From: Paenibacillus sp. FSL H8-0079
GTDB taxonomy: Bacteria; Bacillota; Bacilli; Paenibacillales; Paenibacillaceae
Length of the DNA stretch: 64,000 bases
Assembly: GCF_037991315.1 (NCBI RefSeq)
Contig: NZ_CP150300.1
Coordinates: 1,612,001 to 1,676,000, forward strand
Direction: 5' to 3'
A model generated the notes under the pieces. The model made no database searches and was not told where the DNA came from. It saw only the letters and a program-made list of their open reading frames with translations. Shown one piece after another: positions 35,951 through 44,695 of the stretch. Position 1 is the first letter of the stretch, and the number at the start of each line of letters is the position of its first letter. Made by a program: the position numbers and the translations under genes.

Positions 35951-36752
35951 TTACTACAAGAATGCACAGGCAGGCGAGAACGAATACCGTTCCTCTTCGT
36001 GGCCCGGGCTGAAAATTACTGCACACGATCGACATATCCGCGCTGCGAGTCCTTCTGTTGCCAGTGCAATTTCAAGTGCGGTATATGGTGGCGGGATGCT
36101 TGAGCTGAATCGGATATTTAACATCTATGTGGATCGGCATTATCGCTGCGATGATCCTCCTCGTGATATCGAACGTTCTCTAAATGAATGGAAGGAGCAG
36201 CCTGATCAATGTGCGGGATTGCTGACTGCGGTTCGACTGGAGCATACCTCCATTCAGGAATATACAAGTGAGGAATTCGGAATTCTGTGTTGTACAACAG
36301 CCGGGGTGTCCAATGCTGCGCGGGCAGGTTCCGTAAGAACCGTATTTGATACGGAGGGAAACGAGACTGTTGCTGTAAGACCTTTAAAATCCACAACCCA
36401 ATCTCAAATCATGAAGCCTTACGTCCCAGGCACGATTAACGTCATGTTATGGTTGAACGGACGCATGACATCTGGAGCGATGGTGAATGCCGTCCAGACT
36501 GCGGTGGAAGCCAAAGCGGCGGCGCTGGCTGATTTCAGTGTTGCGGACTCGGAGAACGGGCTGCTGGCCACCGGGACGACAACGGATGCTATTGTACTTG
36601 CAGTCAGTCAGGTGCACGAGCACAAGCCGCTAATTTCTTATGCGGGAACAGCTACGGTTATTGGTGCAGCCATCGGCAGGTTGGTGTATGACACGATCAT
36701 GGAAAGCCTACAAGCGGGACAGCAGTGGAAAGAGAGGAACAGGGTGAAATGA
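35931..36752 (+). CDS. cbiZ: adenosylcobinamide amidohydrolase
   Basis: 273 residues, ATG 35931 behind AGGGGGAAC, inside the end of cobD. CbiZ removes the aminopropanol arm from adenosylcobinamide or pseudo-cobamides to give adenosylcobyric acid, which allows remodelling of imported corrinoids. Matching blocks: 'CCTTAGVSNAARAG', 'GTINVMLWLNGRMTSGAMVNAVQTA' region, and 'LATGTTTDAIVLA'. It ends at an ATGA overlap with cbiB. Next to cbiB it points to salvage rather than de novo synthesis. Confidence 0.9.
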   Translation: MTLPFYNYYKNAQAGENEYRSSSWPGLKITAHDRHIRAASPSVASAISSAVYGGGMLELNRIFNIYVDRHYRCDDPPRDIERSLNEWKEQPDQCAGLLTAVRLEHTSIQEYTSEEFGILCCTTAGVSNAARAGSVRTVFDTEGNETVAVRPLKSTTQSQIMKPYVPGTINVMLWLNGRMTSGAMVNAVQTAVEAKAAALADFSVADSENGLLATGTTTDAIVLAVSQVHEHKPLISYAGTATVIGAAIGRLVYDTIMESLQAGQQWKERNRVK

Positions 36753-37777
36753 CATTTCAGATAGGGCAACTGGCCTCCTGGCCGTTCTGGACGGGAATGG
36801 CGGGTGCCTGGATTATTATAGGGGCTTACATACTTGATCGATGCATCGGTGATCCGCGTTGGATTCCTCATCCAGTGATCGGCATGGGGAAGGCCATCTC
36901 TGCGCTAGAGCGTAGTATTCGTTCCCGTGTGAGCACGGATTCCGGGCTGAAAAGAGCGGGTCTATTATTTCCGTTGCTGATTGCGGGTGGGGCGTTTGTA
37001 ATCACTTGGGCATTCGTATATGTGCTGGGTTTCATTCATCCAGTCGTAGCGGTAGTGGCTGAAATTGTGCTTATTGCGACTACCATTGCTTCCAAAGGGT
37101 TAAAGGATGCAGGGATGGAAGTGTATCAACATCTGATTCAGAAGGATTGGCCTGCTGCAAGACGTTCACTTGGCATGATTGTTGGACGTGACACAGCTCA
37201 TCTGGATGAACCGGAGGTTGTGCGAGGAACGGTGGAGACGGTAGCGGAGAATATTGTGGATGCCATCGTGTCCCCTTTGTTCTATGCGTTAATTGGTGGC
37301 GCACCACTTGCGATGGCCTATCGTGCCGTGAATACATTGGATTCCATGGTTGGTTATAAAAATGAGAAGTACTTGCATCTCGGCTGGGCTTCCGCCCGTT
37401 TGGATGATTGGGCAAACTGGATTCCCGCACGGCTCACCGCCATCCTGCTGATCTTGGGCGCATGGGTCATGAAACTGGATGCCAAAGGCGCAGCACGTAT
37501 GGTGACCCGGGATGCCAGATTGCATCCAAGTCCGAATAGTGGTTTTCCTGAATCGGCGGTGGCCGGAGCACTGGGGATCAGACTTGGTGGACATAATGTG
37601 TACCATGGCGTAGCTTCTTTTCGTGCCTATATGGGTGAGGAAACACGTCCGATGGCAGCAGAGGATATTGTGCGAACGACACGTCTCATGTTCTGGTCAG
37701 CAGGTTCTTTTGTAATCCTGTGTACACTGGTAACGCTCGGAATATGGCTCGCTGGAGGTACGTTGTTATGGAAGTAA
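36749..37777 (+). CDS. cbiB: adenosylcobinamide-phosphate synthase
   Basis: 342 residues from ATG 36749 (ATGA overlap with cbiZ); a GTG at 36725 is in frame but lacks a good site. An integral membrane protein that joins adenosylcobyric acid to aminopropanol phosphate. 'DRCIGDPRWIPHPVIGMG' is the classic N-terminal motif; 'IVGRDTAHLDEPEVVRGTVETVAENIVD' region and 'NTLDSMVGYKNEKY' follow. Several membrane spans. Its end overlaps the next gene by 10 bases. Confidence 0.94.
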   Translation: MTFQIGQLASWPFWTGMAGAWIIIGAYILDRCIGDPRWIPHPVIGMGKAISALERSIRSRVSTDSGLKRAGLLFPLLIAGGAFVITWAFVYVLGFIHPVVAVVAEIVLIATTIASKGLKDAGMEVYQHLIQKDWPAARRSLGMIVGRDTAHLDEPEVVRGTVETVAENIVDAIVSPLFYALIGGAPLAMAYRAVNTLDSMVGYKNEKYLHLGWASARLDDWANWIPARLTAILLILGAWVMKLDAKGAARMVTRDARLHPSPNSGFPESAVAGALGIRLGGHNVYHGVASFRAYMGEETRPMAAEDIVRTTRLMFWSAGSFVILCTLVTLGIWLAGGTLLWK

Positions 37778-38427
37778 CTGCAGGGCAGAATGGATCACAG
37801 CAACGAAATATCCTGTTTGTACGTCATGGCACAACCGCATGGAATGTGGAAAAAAAATATTTGGGGCATACCGATATCGCTTTGCTGCCGGATGCAGAAA
37901 GAGAACTGGCTTCGCTACGCGAGCAATTGAGCAACGTCTCGTGGGACTCGGTATATTGCAGTGATCTGCTCCGTTGTCAGCAGACGCTGGCAATGATCGG
38001 GCCCCATTTATTAGGGCATGTGAAGCTGGACCCACGTCTGCGAGAGGTTGATTTTGGTCAATGGGAAGGGTTGACGTACGATCAACTTAAAGACAACCAA
38101 CAATACCGGGACTGGATCGATGCTCCGCAGGACGTCACCCCGCCCGAGGGGGAGTCATGGCAGGCGTTCACTGCACGGATCGATTCATTTCTGCAAGAGT
38201 GCATAGGGTCTGATTGTCCGTCCATGCTTTCTCCTGAGTCAGGCGTGCCCACCATTATTGTGGTCACCCACGGCGGTGTAATTCGGTATGCTTTATCCCG
38301 ACTCATTGCCGATCTGGGATTCTGGGATACGCAGGTGATCCCTGGACAAGCCATACAGGTATTGCTGGAGCGTCATGGGGATCAGTGGGCTGGCGAGAGG
38401 GTGACTTTTCCGGCAATCGGGTTGTAA
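37768..38427 (+). CDS. cobC: CobC-like histidine phosphatase (alpha-ribazole phosphatase)
   Basis: 219 residues from ATG 37768, nine bases after GGAGG, overlapping the end of cbiB. The phosphatase RHG motif 'LFVRHGTTAWN' is at residues ~15-25; 'DLLRCQQTLAMI', 'REVDFGQWEGLTYDQL' and 'VVTHGGVIRYAL' complete the family signature. In this place it should dephosphorylate alpha-ribazole-5'-phosphate or the late cobalamin phosphate. General phosphoglycerate-mutase-like activity cannot be ruled out. Confidence 0.85.
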   Translation: MEVTAGQNGSQQRNILFVRHGTTAWNVEKKYLGHTDIALLPDAERELASLREQLSNVSWDSVYCSDLLRCQQTLAMIGPHLLGHVKLDPRLREVDFGQWEGLTYDQLKDNQQYRDWIDAPQDVTPPEGESWQAFTARIDSFLQECIGSDCPSMLSPESGVPTIIVVTHGGVIRYALSRLIADLGFWDTQVIPGQAIQVLLERHGDQWAGERVTFPAIGL

Positions 38428-38460
38428 GGATGTGCAATATAACCTATAATCACAACAGAA

Positions 38461-38490
38461 GTGTGACAGCACTGTAGTTTCGTGTGACAG
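38461..38490 (+). promoter_or_regulatory. 9-bp direct repeat upstream of the cobalamin riboswitch
   Basis: GTGTGACAG occurs at 38461-38469 and 38482-38490, a 21-base period. The second copy could supply a GTGACA -35 box for a TACGAA -10-like sequence at 38506-38511. It may be a promoter with an activator site, or chance. Confidence 0.35.
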
Positions 38491-38559
38491 GCAATAATGC
38501 CTGCATACGAATGCAGATTGCTCACTTGAATGGTTAATCCATATCAGCGACCAAGGGTC

Positions 38560-38775
38560 CCGCGTGCATGCAGTAATGGTTCATGGCTGTAAATAGTCAT
38601 GGATGGCATACGGGTGAAATAGGGAAGCCGGTGCAAGTCCGGCACGGTCCCGCCACTGTAAATCAGGAACAATTCCTGTAAGTCAGGTTACCTGCCCTGG
38701 ACGTTCAAACCGGTGTTCCTTCGAGGAAAGGACAGCGTTTCGGGCAGTTCTATGTGCGTTCACAACAATATGTTG
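38560..38775 (+). promoter_or_regulatory. cobalamin (B12) riboswitch
   Basis: The conserved core is easy to see: GCCGGTGCAAGTCCGGCACGG-type arm at 38627-38647, CCGCCACTGTAAA at 38650-38662, and the B12 box AGTCAGGTTACCTGCC at 38681-38696. It senses adenosylcobalamin or a related corrinoid. An intrinsic terminator follows at 38807-38842, then btuF at 39158. Binding should raise termination and lower expression of the uptake and nucleotide-loop genes downstream. The cobD-cobC genes upstream are outside its control. Confidence 0.95.
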
Positions 38776-38806
38776 AACACGTACAGATCGCCATATGCGA
38801 GACGTC

Positions 38807-38842
38807 ATCCCTGATCCTGACGTAAGGATTAGGGATTTTTTA
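38807..38842 (+). terminator. terminator of the cobalamin riboswitch
   Basis: ATCCCTgATCCT (38807-38818) pairs with AGGATtAGGGAT (38825-38836) around GACGTA, followed by T's. It is the expression platform of the riboswitch and also ends read-through from cobC. Confidence 0.88.
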
Positions 38843-38878
38843 TTGTTCATATAAGATGAACCAGACATTTACATGAGG

Positions 38879-38999
38879 TCACTACGATTGCAGTACCATC
38901 TTCCGATCGCTGTTATCCCCAGATTTTTTGATCCCCTTTTCGAAAGGGGAAATCCGGTGATAGCATACGCTTCCGATGTAGCTTTCTTGTAGAAAGCTT
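38879..38999 (-). repeat. dispersed nested-palindrome repeat, copy C
   Basis: Same element as copy B in the opposite orientation. Arms at 38913-38926 and 38950-38962 enclose an inner CCCCTTTTCGAAAGGGG hairpin (38933-38949). The 27-base core at 38900-38926 is identical, reversed, to 9488-9514. Beyond it, AGCTTTCT-TGT-AGAAAGCT (38980-38998) is a further small perfect hairpin. It sits between the riboswitch terminator and btuF. The rest of the 730-base gap holds no ORF. Confidence 0.75.
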
Positions 39000-39157
39000 T
39001 AGGCGAACAATTTGTTTCTTCAGATCGGTTCTGCACTCTCCGTAAACGTGTAAATGTTGCGGTTCAAAACCTTAAATAGGAACACCAAGGCAAGGGTAGT
39101 AAGAGCTCGAGCACGATGCAAGAAAATAGTACAAATAGAGAAGGGGAGAATAACAGA

Positions 39158-40156
39158 ATGAATTTCAAGAATTGGAAAAGCGTAGCGTCCCTGCTGAGTG
39201 CAGCGGCACTGGCACTGGCTTTGGCCGGATGTGGCAATGCAACAACGAACGAGGGCACAGGTACTTCACAGCAACCGGCACAGGAGCAGTCCCAAGGCCA
39301 GGCGCAGACGGATCTCAAAACACAATATCCACTTACAATTACCGATGCAACGGGTGAATCGTTCACATTTGAAAAGGCGCCAGCCAAAATCGTATCCGTG
39401 TCTCCAGCTGAGACTGAAACGTTATTCGCACTTGGATTGGACGAGCAGATTGTAGGGGTATCCGACTATGATGATTATCCTGAAGCTGCAACAACCAAAG
39501 CGAAAATGGGTGGCATAACGAAGCCAAATGAAGAGTCCATCATTGCGGCTGAAGCCGATATTGTATTCACAGGTATCTCGATGAGCGAAGATGCAGTGAA
39601 GAAACTGCGTGAGCTGGGCATTACCATTTTCAAAACGGATCCAAAATCGATCGATGATGTGATGAACAACATCGAAACTTTCGGTAAAATCACGGATCAT
39701 CAAGAAAAAGCTCAGGAGATCATCACACAGATGAAACAGGATGTGACTGATGTAACTGAAGCGGTGAGCGCTGTTAAACCGGAAGAGAAGAAAAATGTAT
39801 ACGTTGAATTCTCCCCAGGCTGGACTGTGGGTAAAGGCGAATTTATGGATGAACTCATTACTGTAGCCGGTGGTAGCAATATTGCTTCGGACAAAGAGGG
39901 CTGGTATGAAATTAATGAAGAGAACGTAATTGCCTCCAACCCGGATGTGATTCTGTATGCCAACGATGTCATTGATGAAAACTCCAAAACACTGGATCAG
40001 ATCATTAAAGCTCGCAGTGGTTGGGATCAAATCACGGCTGTGAAGAACGATGCAGTCATCGGCCTAGATGCCAATCTGCTCAGCCGTCCAGGCCCACGTG
40101 TAACCGAAGGTCTGAAAGAAGTAGCCAAAGCGATCTATCCTGACCTGTTCCAATGA
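39158..40156 (+). CDS. btuF: corrinoid-binding lipoprotein of a BtuF-type ABC importer
   Basis: 332 residues from ATG 39158, nine bases after AGGGGAG. Lipoprotein signal peptide with Cys25 in 'LALAGCGNAT', then a Gln/Thr-rich linker. The rest is a helical-backbone (class III) binding protein: 'PAKIVSVSPAETETLFALGLDEQIVGVS' region and 'SRPGPRVTEGLKEVAKAIYP'. The fold is shared with siderophore-binding proteins, but the riboswitch and the cob neighbours argue for corrinoids. Overlaps btuC (ATGA). Confidence 0.88.
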   Translation: MNFKNWKSVASLLSAAALALALAGCGNATTNEGTGTSQQPAQEQSQGQAQTDLKTQYPLTITDATGESFTFEKAPAKIVSVSPAETETLFALGLDEQIVGVSDYDDYPEAATTKAKMGGITKPNEESIIAAEADIVFTGISMSEDAVKKLRELGITIFKTDPKSIDDVMNNIETFGKITDHQEKAQEIITQMKQDVTDVTEAVSAVKPEEKKNVYVEFSPGWTVGKGEFMDELITVAGGSNIASDKEGWYEINEENVIASNPDVILYANDVIDENSKTLDQIIKARSGWDQITAVKNDAVIGLDANLLSRPGPRVTEGLKEVAKAIYPDLFQ

Positions 40157-41199
40157 GTAAAAAACTGGCCGTGTACGCATCGGCAGGGATCGCGCTGCTT
40201 GTGTTAACCGTGCTCATCTGCACGGGCATCGGTTCGGTTTCCTTGCCTATTCGTGACATTGCAGGTATTCTACTTCATCACTTGCCATGGGTCGGAGACT
40301 GGATCACGCCCGACTGGAGTGCAGCAGCCGAACAGATTATCTGGAAAGTCAGATTCCCACGTGTACTGCTTGCTGTGCTCGTGGGGGCATCGCTGGCGAT
40401 TGCCGGTGCGGGATTCCAGGGGGTTCTTCGGAACCCGCTGGCGGACCCGTTCACTCTGGGCGTATCATCCGGTGCTTCGGTGGGTGCAGCCTTCTTGATT
40501 TTCTTCGGATTGCAGTATGCACTGATCGGAATCTGGACGTTGCCACTGGTAGCTTTTTTGACAGGTGTATTAACATTATGGTTCGTCATGTCCCTGGCTC
40601 GTGAAGGACGCAAAATACCAACACACAGTCTGATTCTGGCTGGTGTCGTGATGCAAAGTTTCTTGGGAGCGGTGGTTTCCTTCCTGTCGACGATGTCGAA
40701 ACAGACCATTAATGAAATTATATACTGGACGATGGGAAGTCTGGCTCTGCGTGGGTGGTCGTATACGGCCATCCTTTTCCCGTATTTTCTGTTAGGTCTA
40801 ATCTTTCTCTGGAGCCGTGCACGTTCCTTGAATGTTCTTGCGCTCGGAGAACGTCAAGCTGCGCATATCGGGGTTGGCGTCGATCGACTGAAGTTGTCCG
40901 TGCTTGCTGTAGGAACACTTCTTACGGCAGGAGCGGTCTCCGTATCCGGTGTTATTGGCTTCGTTGGATTGGTGATTCCGCATATGCTTCGGTTGCTTGT
41001 GGGGCCTGACTATCGATTGCTGGTGCCTTTATCCGCCATTGGTGGGGCCATCTTCATGGTATGGGCAGACACCATTGCCCGATCCTTACTGGCGCCGACT
41101 GAAATTCCGCTTGGTGTGGTGACGGCCTTTGTAGGTGCACCATTCTTCGCTTACCTGTTACAACGGAACAAAAAACTGCAGAAGGGGATGATGCCATGA
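40153..41199 (+). CDS. btuC: BtuC-type ABC permease (FecCD family)
   Basis: 348 residues with about ten membrane spans. Conserved stretches are 'WKVRFPRVLLAVLVGASLAIAGAGFQGVLRNPLADPF' region near residues 60-95, 'GVSSGASVGAAF' and the ATPase-contact loop 'VSGVIGFVGLVIPHMLRLLVG'. It forms the channel of the corrinoid importer. It overlaps its neighbours at both ends by ATGA. Confidence 0.9.
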   Translation: MSKKLAVYASAGIALLVLTVLICTGIGSVSLPIRDIAGILLHHLPWVGDWITPDWSAAAEQIIWKVRFPRVLLAVLVGASLAIAGAGFQGVLRNPLADPFTLGVSSGASVGAAFLIFFGLQYALIGIWTLPLVAFLTGVLTLWFVMSLAREGRKIPTHSLILAGVVMQSFLGAVVSFLSTMSKQTINEIIYWTMGSLALRGWSYTAILFPYFLLGLIFLWSRARSLNVLALGERQAAHIGVGVDRLKLSVLAVGTLLTAGAVSVSGVIGFVGLVIPHMLRLLVGPDYRLLVPLSAIGGAIFMVWADTIARSLLAPTEIPLGVVTAFVGAPFFAYLLQRNKKLQKGMMP

Positions 41200-41999
41200 G
41201 TATTAATTCGGACGAACCGCTTTTCGCAGTTACCGGGGCAGGTAAAATGTATGGTAGTCATCAAGCCCTGGACGCGGTGACCTGGCAGGTTACGGAGGGG
41301 GACTGGTGGGGTGTCGTTGGTCCAAATGGCAGTGGTAAGTCTACCCTGCTCCAGCTCCTTGCTGGAACGGAGCAGTCAAGCGCAGGCAGTATACGTGTTA
41401 ATGGCCGGGATATCGCCTCATACAGTCGGAAAGATCTATCACGCATGATTGCCGTGTTACAACAGGATGGTCTGCCTGCAATTTCTTATCCTGTGAGGGA
41501 TGTCGTGGAGATGGGGCGTTATCCATACCAGAATTGGCTTGGGCGAGAATCAGCAGATGGAGCGGCTGTAGTTGACCGTGTACTGGAAGAATTGGGATTG
41601 ACCGAAATGGCTGAAAGGCCTTTGGATGCACTTAGTGGAGGACAGCGTCAGCGGGTGGCACTCGCCAAGGTCATGGCACAGGAACCACGGTTATTATTGC
41701 TGGATGAACCCACTACGTTTCTGGATATCAAATATCAATTGCAATTTATGGAGTTATTATCGACATGGCGGCAAAAAAACAGCATTACGATTGTGGCTGT
41801 GCTGCACGATCTAAATCTGGCTGCGCAGTTCTGCGACCACATTCTGGCGCTGCGAGAAGGCAAAGTGGTGGGGAATGGAACGCCCCATACCTTGATGACC
41901 GAAGACAACATTCAGGACATCTTTCGCGTTAAACCTGCGATGGTGAACCATCCTGACAATGGAATCCCACAGCTCTTGCTGCGGCGGGAGAAGGAATGA
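41196..41999 (+). CDS. btuD: BtuD-type ABC ATPase
   Basis: 267 residues. Walker A 'GPNGSGKSTLLQLL', signature 'LSGGQRQRVALAKVMAQ', Walker B 'LLLLDEPTTFLDI' and the switch 'VLHDLNLAAQFCD' are complete, as in FecE/BtuD ATPases. It powers BtuC. The gap to cobT is 45 bases, so the importer and nucleotide-loop genes form one transcript under the riboswitch. Confidence 0.92.
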   Translation: MSINSDEPLFAVTGAGKMYGSHQALDAVTWQVTEGDWWGVVGPNGSGKSTLLQLLAGTEQSSAGSIRVNGRDIASYSRKDLSRMIAVLQQDGLPAISYPVRDVVEMGRYPYQNWLGRESADGAAVVDRVLEELGLTEMAERPLDALSGGQRQRVALAKVMAQEPRLLLLDEPTTFLDIKYQLQFMELLSTWRQKNSITIVAVLHDLNLAAQFCDHILALREGKVVGNGTPHTLMTEDNIQDIFRVKPAMVNHPDNGIPQLLLRREKE

Positions 42000-42044
42000 A
42001 CGAAGCGGGGCAACCCATATTTTGATGAAGGAAGTGCTGGCTGT

Positions 42045-43202
42045 ATGAATAATGAACAGGTGTTGGAACAGTTACTGGGTCGGATCGTGGGTCCTAATGA
42101 AGAAATTGCGGCGGAAGCATCCGCACATGTGGATGCATTGACGAAACCACCCGGCAGTCTGGGTAAGCTGGAACAACTGGTTATTCGTCTTGCGGGAATC
42201 ACTGGCAAGGCTCGTCCACGTTTGGATCGTAGAGCCGTCATTGTGATGGCTGCAGATCACGGCGTGGTGGCGGAAGGTATTAGTGCTTTCCCAGCCGAGG
42301 TAACGCCGCAGATGGTCCTTAATTTCCTGGCTGGAGGGGCTGCTGTCAATGTGCTTGCCCGCCACGCCGGAGCCGATGTAATCTGTGTGGATATCGGGGT
42401 TAATGCCGATCTGGAACATCCTAACCTGCTTTCCCGCAAAGTTCGTAAAGGTACGGCCAACATGGCAAAGGGTGCAGCAATGACTCGCGATGAAGCAATT
42501 CAAGCCATTCTTGCAGGAGTCGACGTGGTATCGGCAGAGGTGACAAAGGGAACGCAGTTGTTCGTTACTGGAGAAATGGGGATTGGCAATACAACCGCGA
42601 GTGCAGCGGTGATGTGTGCATTAACCGGGATCGCCCCAGCTTCAGCGGTTGGGCGAGGAACAGGGATTGATGATGCGGGTTTACAGCGTAAAGCCGCGGT
42701 GGTTAGCCAGGCACTGAGCGTGAATTCCCCAAATCGGGAAGATGCACTGGACGTACTTTGTAAAGTGGGTGGACTGGAGATTGCCGGACTGACCGGTGTG
42801 ATTCTTGCTGCAGCTGCGAACGGATGTCCTGTTGTTGTGGATGGATTCATCTCCACTGCTGCCGCATTGATTGCAAGACAGCTTGCTCCCGTGAGCACGG
42901 CTTATATGATTGCTTCTCATACTTCACATGAAAGCGGACATGCAACCCTGCTTCGTGAACTTGATCTGAAACCGATGCTGGATCTGGATATGCGGCTGGG
43001 CGAAGGAACCGGAGGTGTACTCAGTCTTCATCTGATTGATGCAGCCTGTCTCCTTTTGAATGAGATGGCGACCTTTGCAAGTGCAGGGGTATCGAATGGA
43101 ACGAACAAGGCTTCGGATGCCGAGGTGGACGCAAGCGAGGGTGATGTAGCAGACTCTGATGTTACAGGTGCTTCGACGGTTCAAGGAGAGGTATCGCTAT
43201 GA
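42045..43202 (+). CDS. cobT: nicotinate-nucleotide-dimethylbenzimidazole phosphoribosyltransferase
   Basis: Makes alpha-ribazole phosphate from DMB and nicotinate mononucleotide. 385 residues. Family blocks: 'LTKPPGSLGKLEQL', 'AADHGVVAEGISAFPAEVT', 'GEMGIGNTTASAAV' and the catalytic Glu region 'LDMRLGEGTGGVLSL'. The conserved domain ends near residue 345. The last ~40 residues are a low-complexity Ala/Ser/Asp/Glu tail not usual in CobT. It ends in an ATGA overlap with cobU. Confidence 0.94.
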   Translation: MNNEQVLEQLLGRIVGPNEEIAAEASAHVDALTKPPGSLGKLEQLVIRLAGITGKARPRLDRRAVIVMAADHGVVAEGISAFPAEVTPQMVLNFLAGGAAVNVLARHAGADVICVDIGVNADLEHPNLLSRKVRKGTANMAKGAAMTRDEAIQAILAGVDVVSAEVTKGTQLFVTGEMGIGNTTASAAVMCALTGIAPASAVGRGTGIDDAGLQRKAAVVSQALSVNSPNREDALDVLCKVGGLEIAGLTGVILAAAANGCPVVVDGFISTAAALIARQLAPVSTAYMIASHTSHESGHATLLRELDLKPMLDLDMRLGEGTGGVLSLHLIDAACLLLNEMATFASAGVSNGTNKASDAEVDASEGDVADSDVTGASTVQGEVSL

Positions 43203-43759
43203 GTGTGTTGGTGACGGGTGGAGCGCGCAGTGGTAAAAGTTCGTTTGCCGAGCGCCTATGTATGCAACGTTCCTCGGAGGCCTGGTATGTGGCTACGGCT
43301 CAGGCGTATGATGACGAGATGCGCGAGCGTATAGGTCTACATCAGAATCAGCGTGAGGCATCAGGTTATCTATGGCATACGGTGGAGGAACCACTTGCAT
43401 TACCTGCACTCATTACACGTATGGGAGAAGACCATACGGGTACGTCTGCACCCACGATTCTGGTCGATTGTCTGACGCTCTGGTTGACCAATGTTCTGCT
43501 TGCACATGAGCACGAAGATGAGCAGATTTTGCAAGATCATATGGATGCACTGGTGGAAGCAATCCAGTCTTACCCGGGGCTGCTCGTGCTTGTCACAAAT
43601 GAAGTGGGGGACGGTATTGTCCCGGAGTATGCGCTTGGGAGAAAATATCGGGATCTGGCGGGCATATTGAATCAGCGGATTGCAGCCATATGTCGTGAAG
43701 TGTTCCTGGTGACTGTAGGTATTGCGATTGAGCTGAAAAGCAAGGAGTATCGTTTATGA
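43199..43759 (+). CDS. cobU: bifunctional adenosylcobinamide kinase / guanylyltransferase
   Basis: 186 residues. P-loop 'TGGARSGKSSFAERL' at the N-terminus, 'WYVATAQAYDDEMRERIGLHQ' with the guanylated His region, 'ILVDCLTLWLTN' and 'VTNEVGDGIVPE'. It phosphorylates adenosylcobinamide and then makes adenosylcobinamide-GDP. It overlaps both neighbours by ATGA. Confidence 0.94.
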   Translation: MSVLVTGGARSGKSSFAERLCMQRSSEAWYVATAQAYDDEMRERIGLHQNQREASGYLWHTVEEPLALPALITRMGEDHTGTSAPTILVDCLTLWLTNVLLAHEHEDEQILQDHMDALVEAIQSYPGLLVLVTNEVGDGIVPEYALGRKYRDLAGILNQRIAAICREVFLVTVGIAIELKSKEYRL

Positions 43760-44640
43760 CCGATCTTACTCATCAACGTAAACATGCGGCTGCGGCCGCT
43801 TTTCAATTTTTATCCCGATTTCCGGTAAAAATGCAGATTGACTTCGTCCCGTCGCTACTGCGGGAAAGTGTCGTGTTTTATCCACTGGTGGGTGCAACAA
43901 TTGGAATATGCGTTTGGCTCGCAGGGGCCTTAACGGGTGCGGTACTTCCCGCCTTTCCCGCTGCCGTATTAACCTTAACAATATGGGTATGGCTCACTGG
44001 CGGCCTTCATCTGGATGGCTGGATGGATACGGCAGATGGACTACTCAGCTATCGTACACGTGAGCGGATGTTGGAAATCATGAAGGACAGCCGTGTAGGA
44101 GCTATGGGCGTGCTCGCCTGCGTCCTACTGCTGATGATGAAAGCAGCTCTGATCGCCGATTTTATCGCACGTGGCAACTGGATCTATGGTGCGCTGTTGA
44201 TCTTGCCCATGGTCTGGAGTCGTTGGTTCATGGTGTATGCCATCTCAGCCTGGCCGAATGCACGTGGAGATGATGGACTTGCAGTATTATTCAAGGGATT
44301 GGGTGAGCGTAAGGAAGTTCAGCGAGCACGCAGCTCTGCGGTTGGGTTGACCCTTCTTGCGGGTGTAATTACGTTTGTTGCTGTATGGATATTTGGGCCG
44401 GATGTAGGCACCGCAGATGCCATGGTGAGTAGCCTGGGAACATTGCCATGGTGGTTGTATCCTGTGACGGCTGTCATTGTTGTACCTTTTGCGTGTTACA
44501 TCATTGGTAAATTCGTTGCTGCACGCATCAGTGAAAGGCTGGGCGGACTTACAGGAGATACGTACGGAGCGATGAATGAGCTGCTGGAAGCGGCTTTACT
44601 CACCGTGCTTAGTGTGCTTCAGGGACTCTTTTGGCTGTGA
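43756..44640 (+). CDS. cobS: cobalamin synthase (adenosylcobinamide-GDP ribazoletransferase)
   Basis: 294 residues, ATG overlapping the cobU stop. Polytopic membrane enzyme that joins adenosylcobinamide-GDP to alpha-ribazole (phosphate). 'AFQFLSRFPVKMQ', 'TGGLHLDGWMDTADGLLS' (the Asp-rich active site), 'MLEIMKDSRVGAMGV' and 'GGLTGDTYGAMNELLEA' are the family motifs. Seven or so membrane spans. Confidence 0.94.
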   Translation: MTDLTHQRKHAAAAAFQFLSRFPVKMQIDFVPSLLRESVVFYPLVGATIGICVWLAGALTGAVLPAFPAAVLTLTIWVWLTGGLHLDGWMDTADGLLSYRTRERMLEIMKDSRVGAMGVLACVLLLMMKAALIADFIARGNWIYGALLILPMVWSRWFMVYAISAWPNARGDDGLAVLFKGLGERKEVQRARSSAVGLTLLAGVITFVAVWIFGPDVGTADAMVSSLGTLPWWLYPVTAVIVVPFACYIIGKFVAARISERLGGLTGDTYGAMNELLEAALLTVLSVLQGLFWL

Positions 44641-44695
44641 AAAACGCAAAAAATGAGTAAGGTGAGACACTAACAGGAGACTGAGGTGATGGTGT

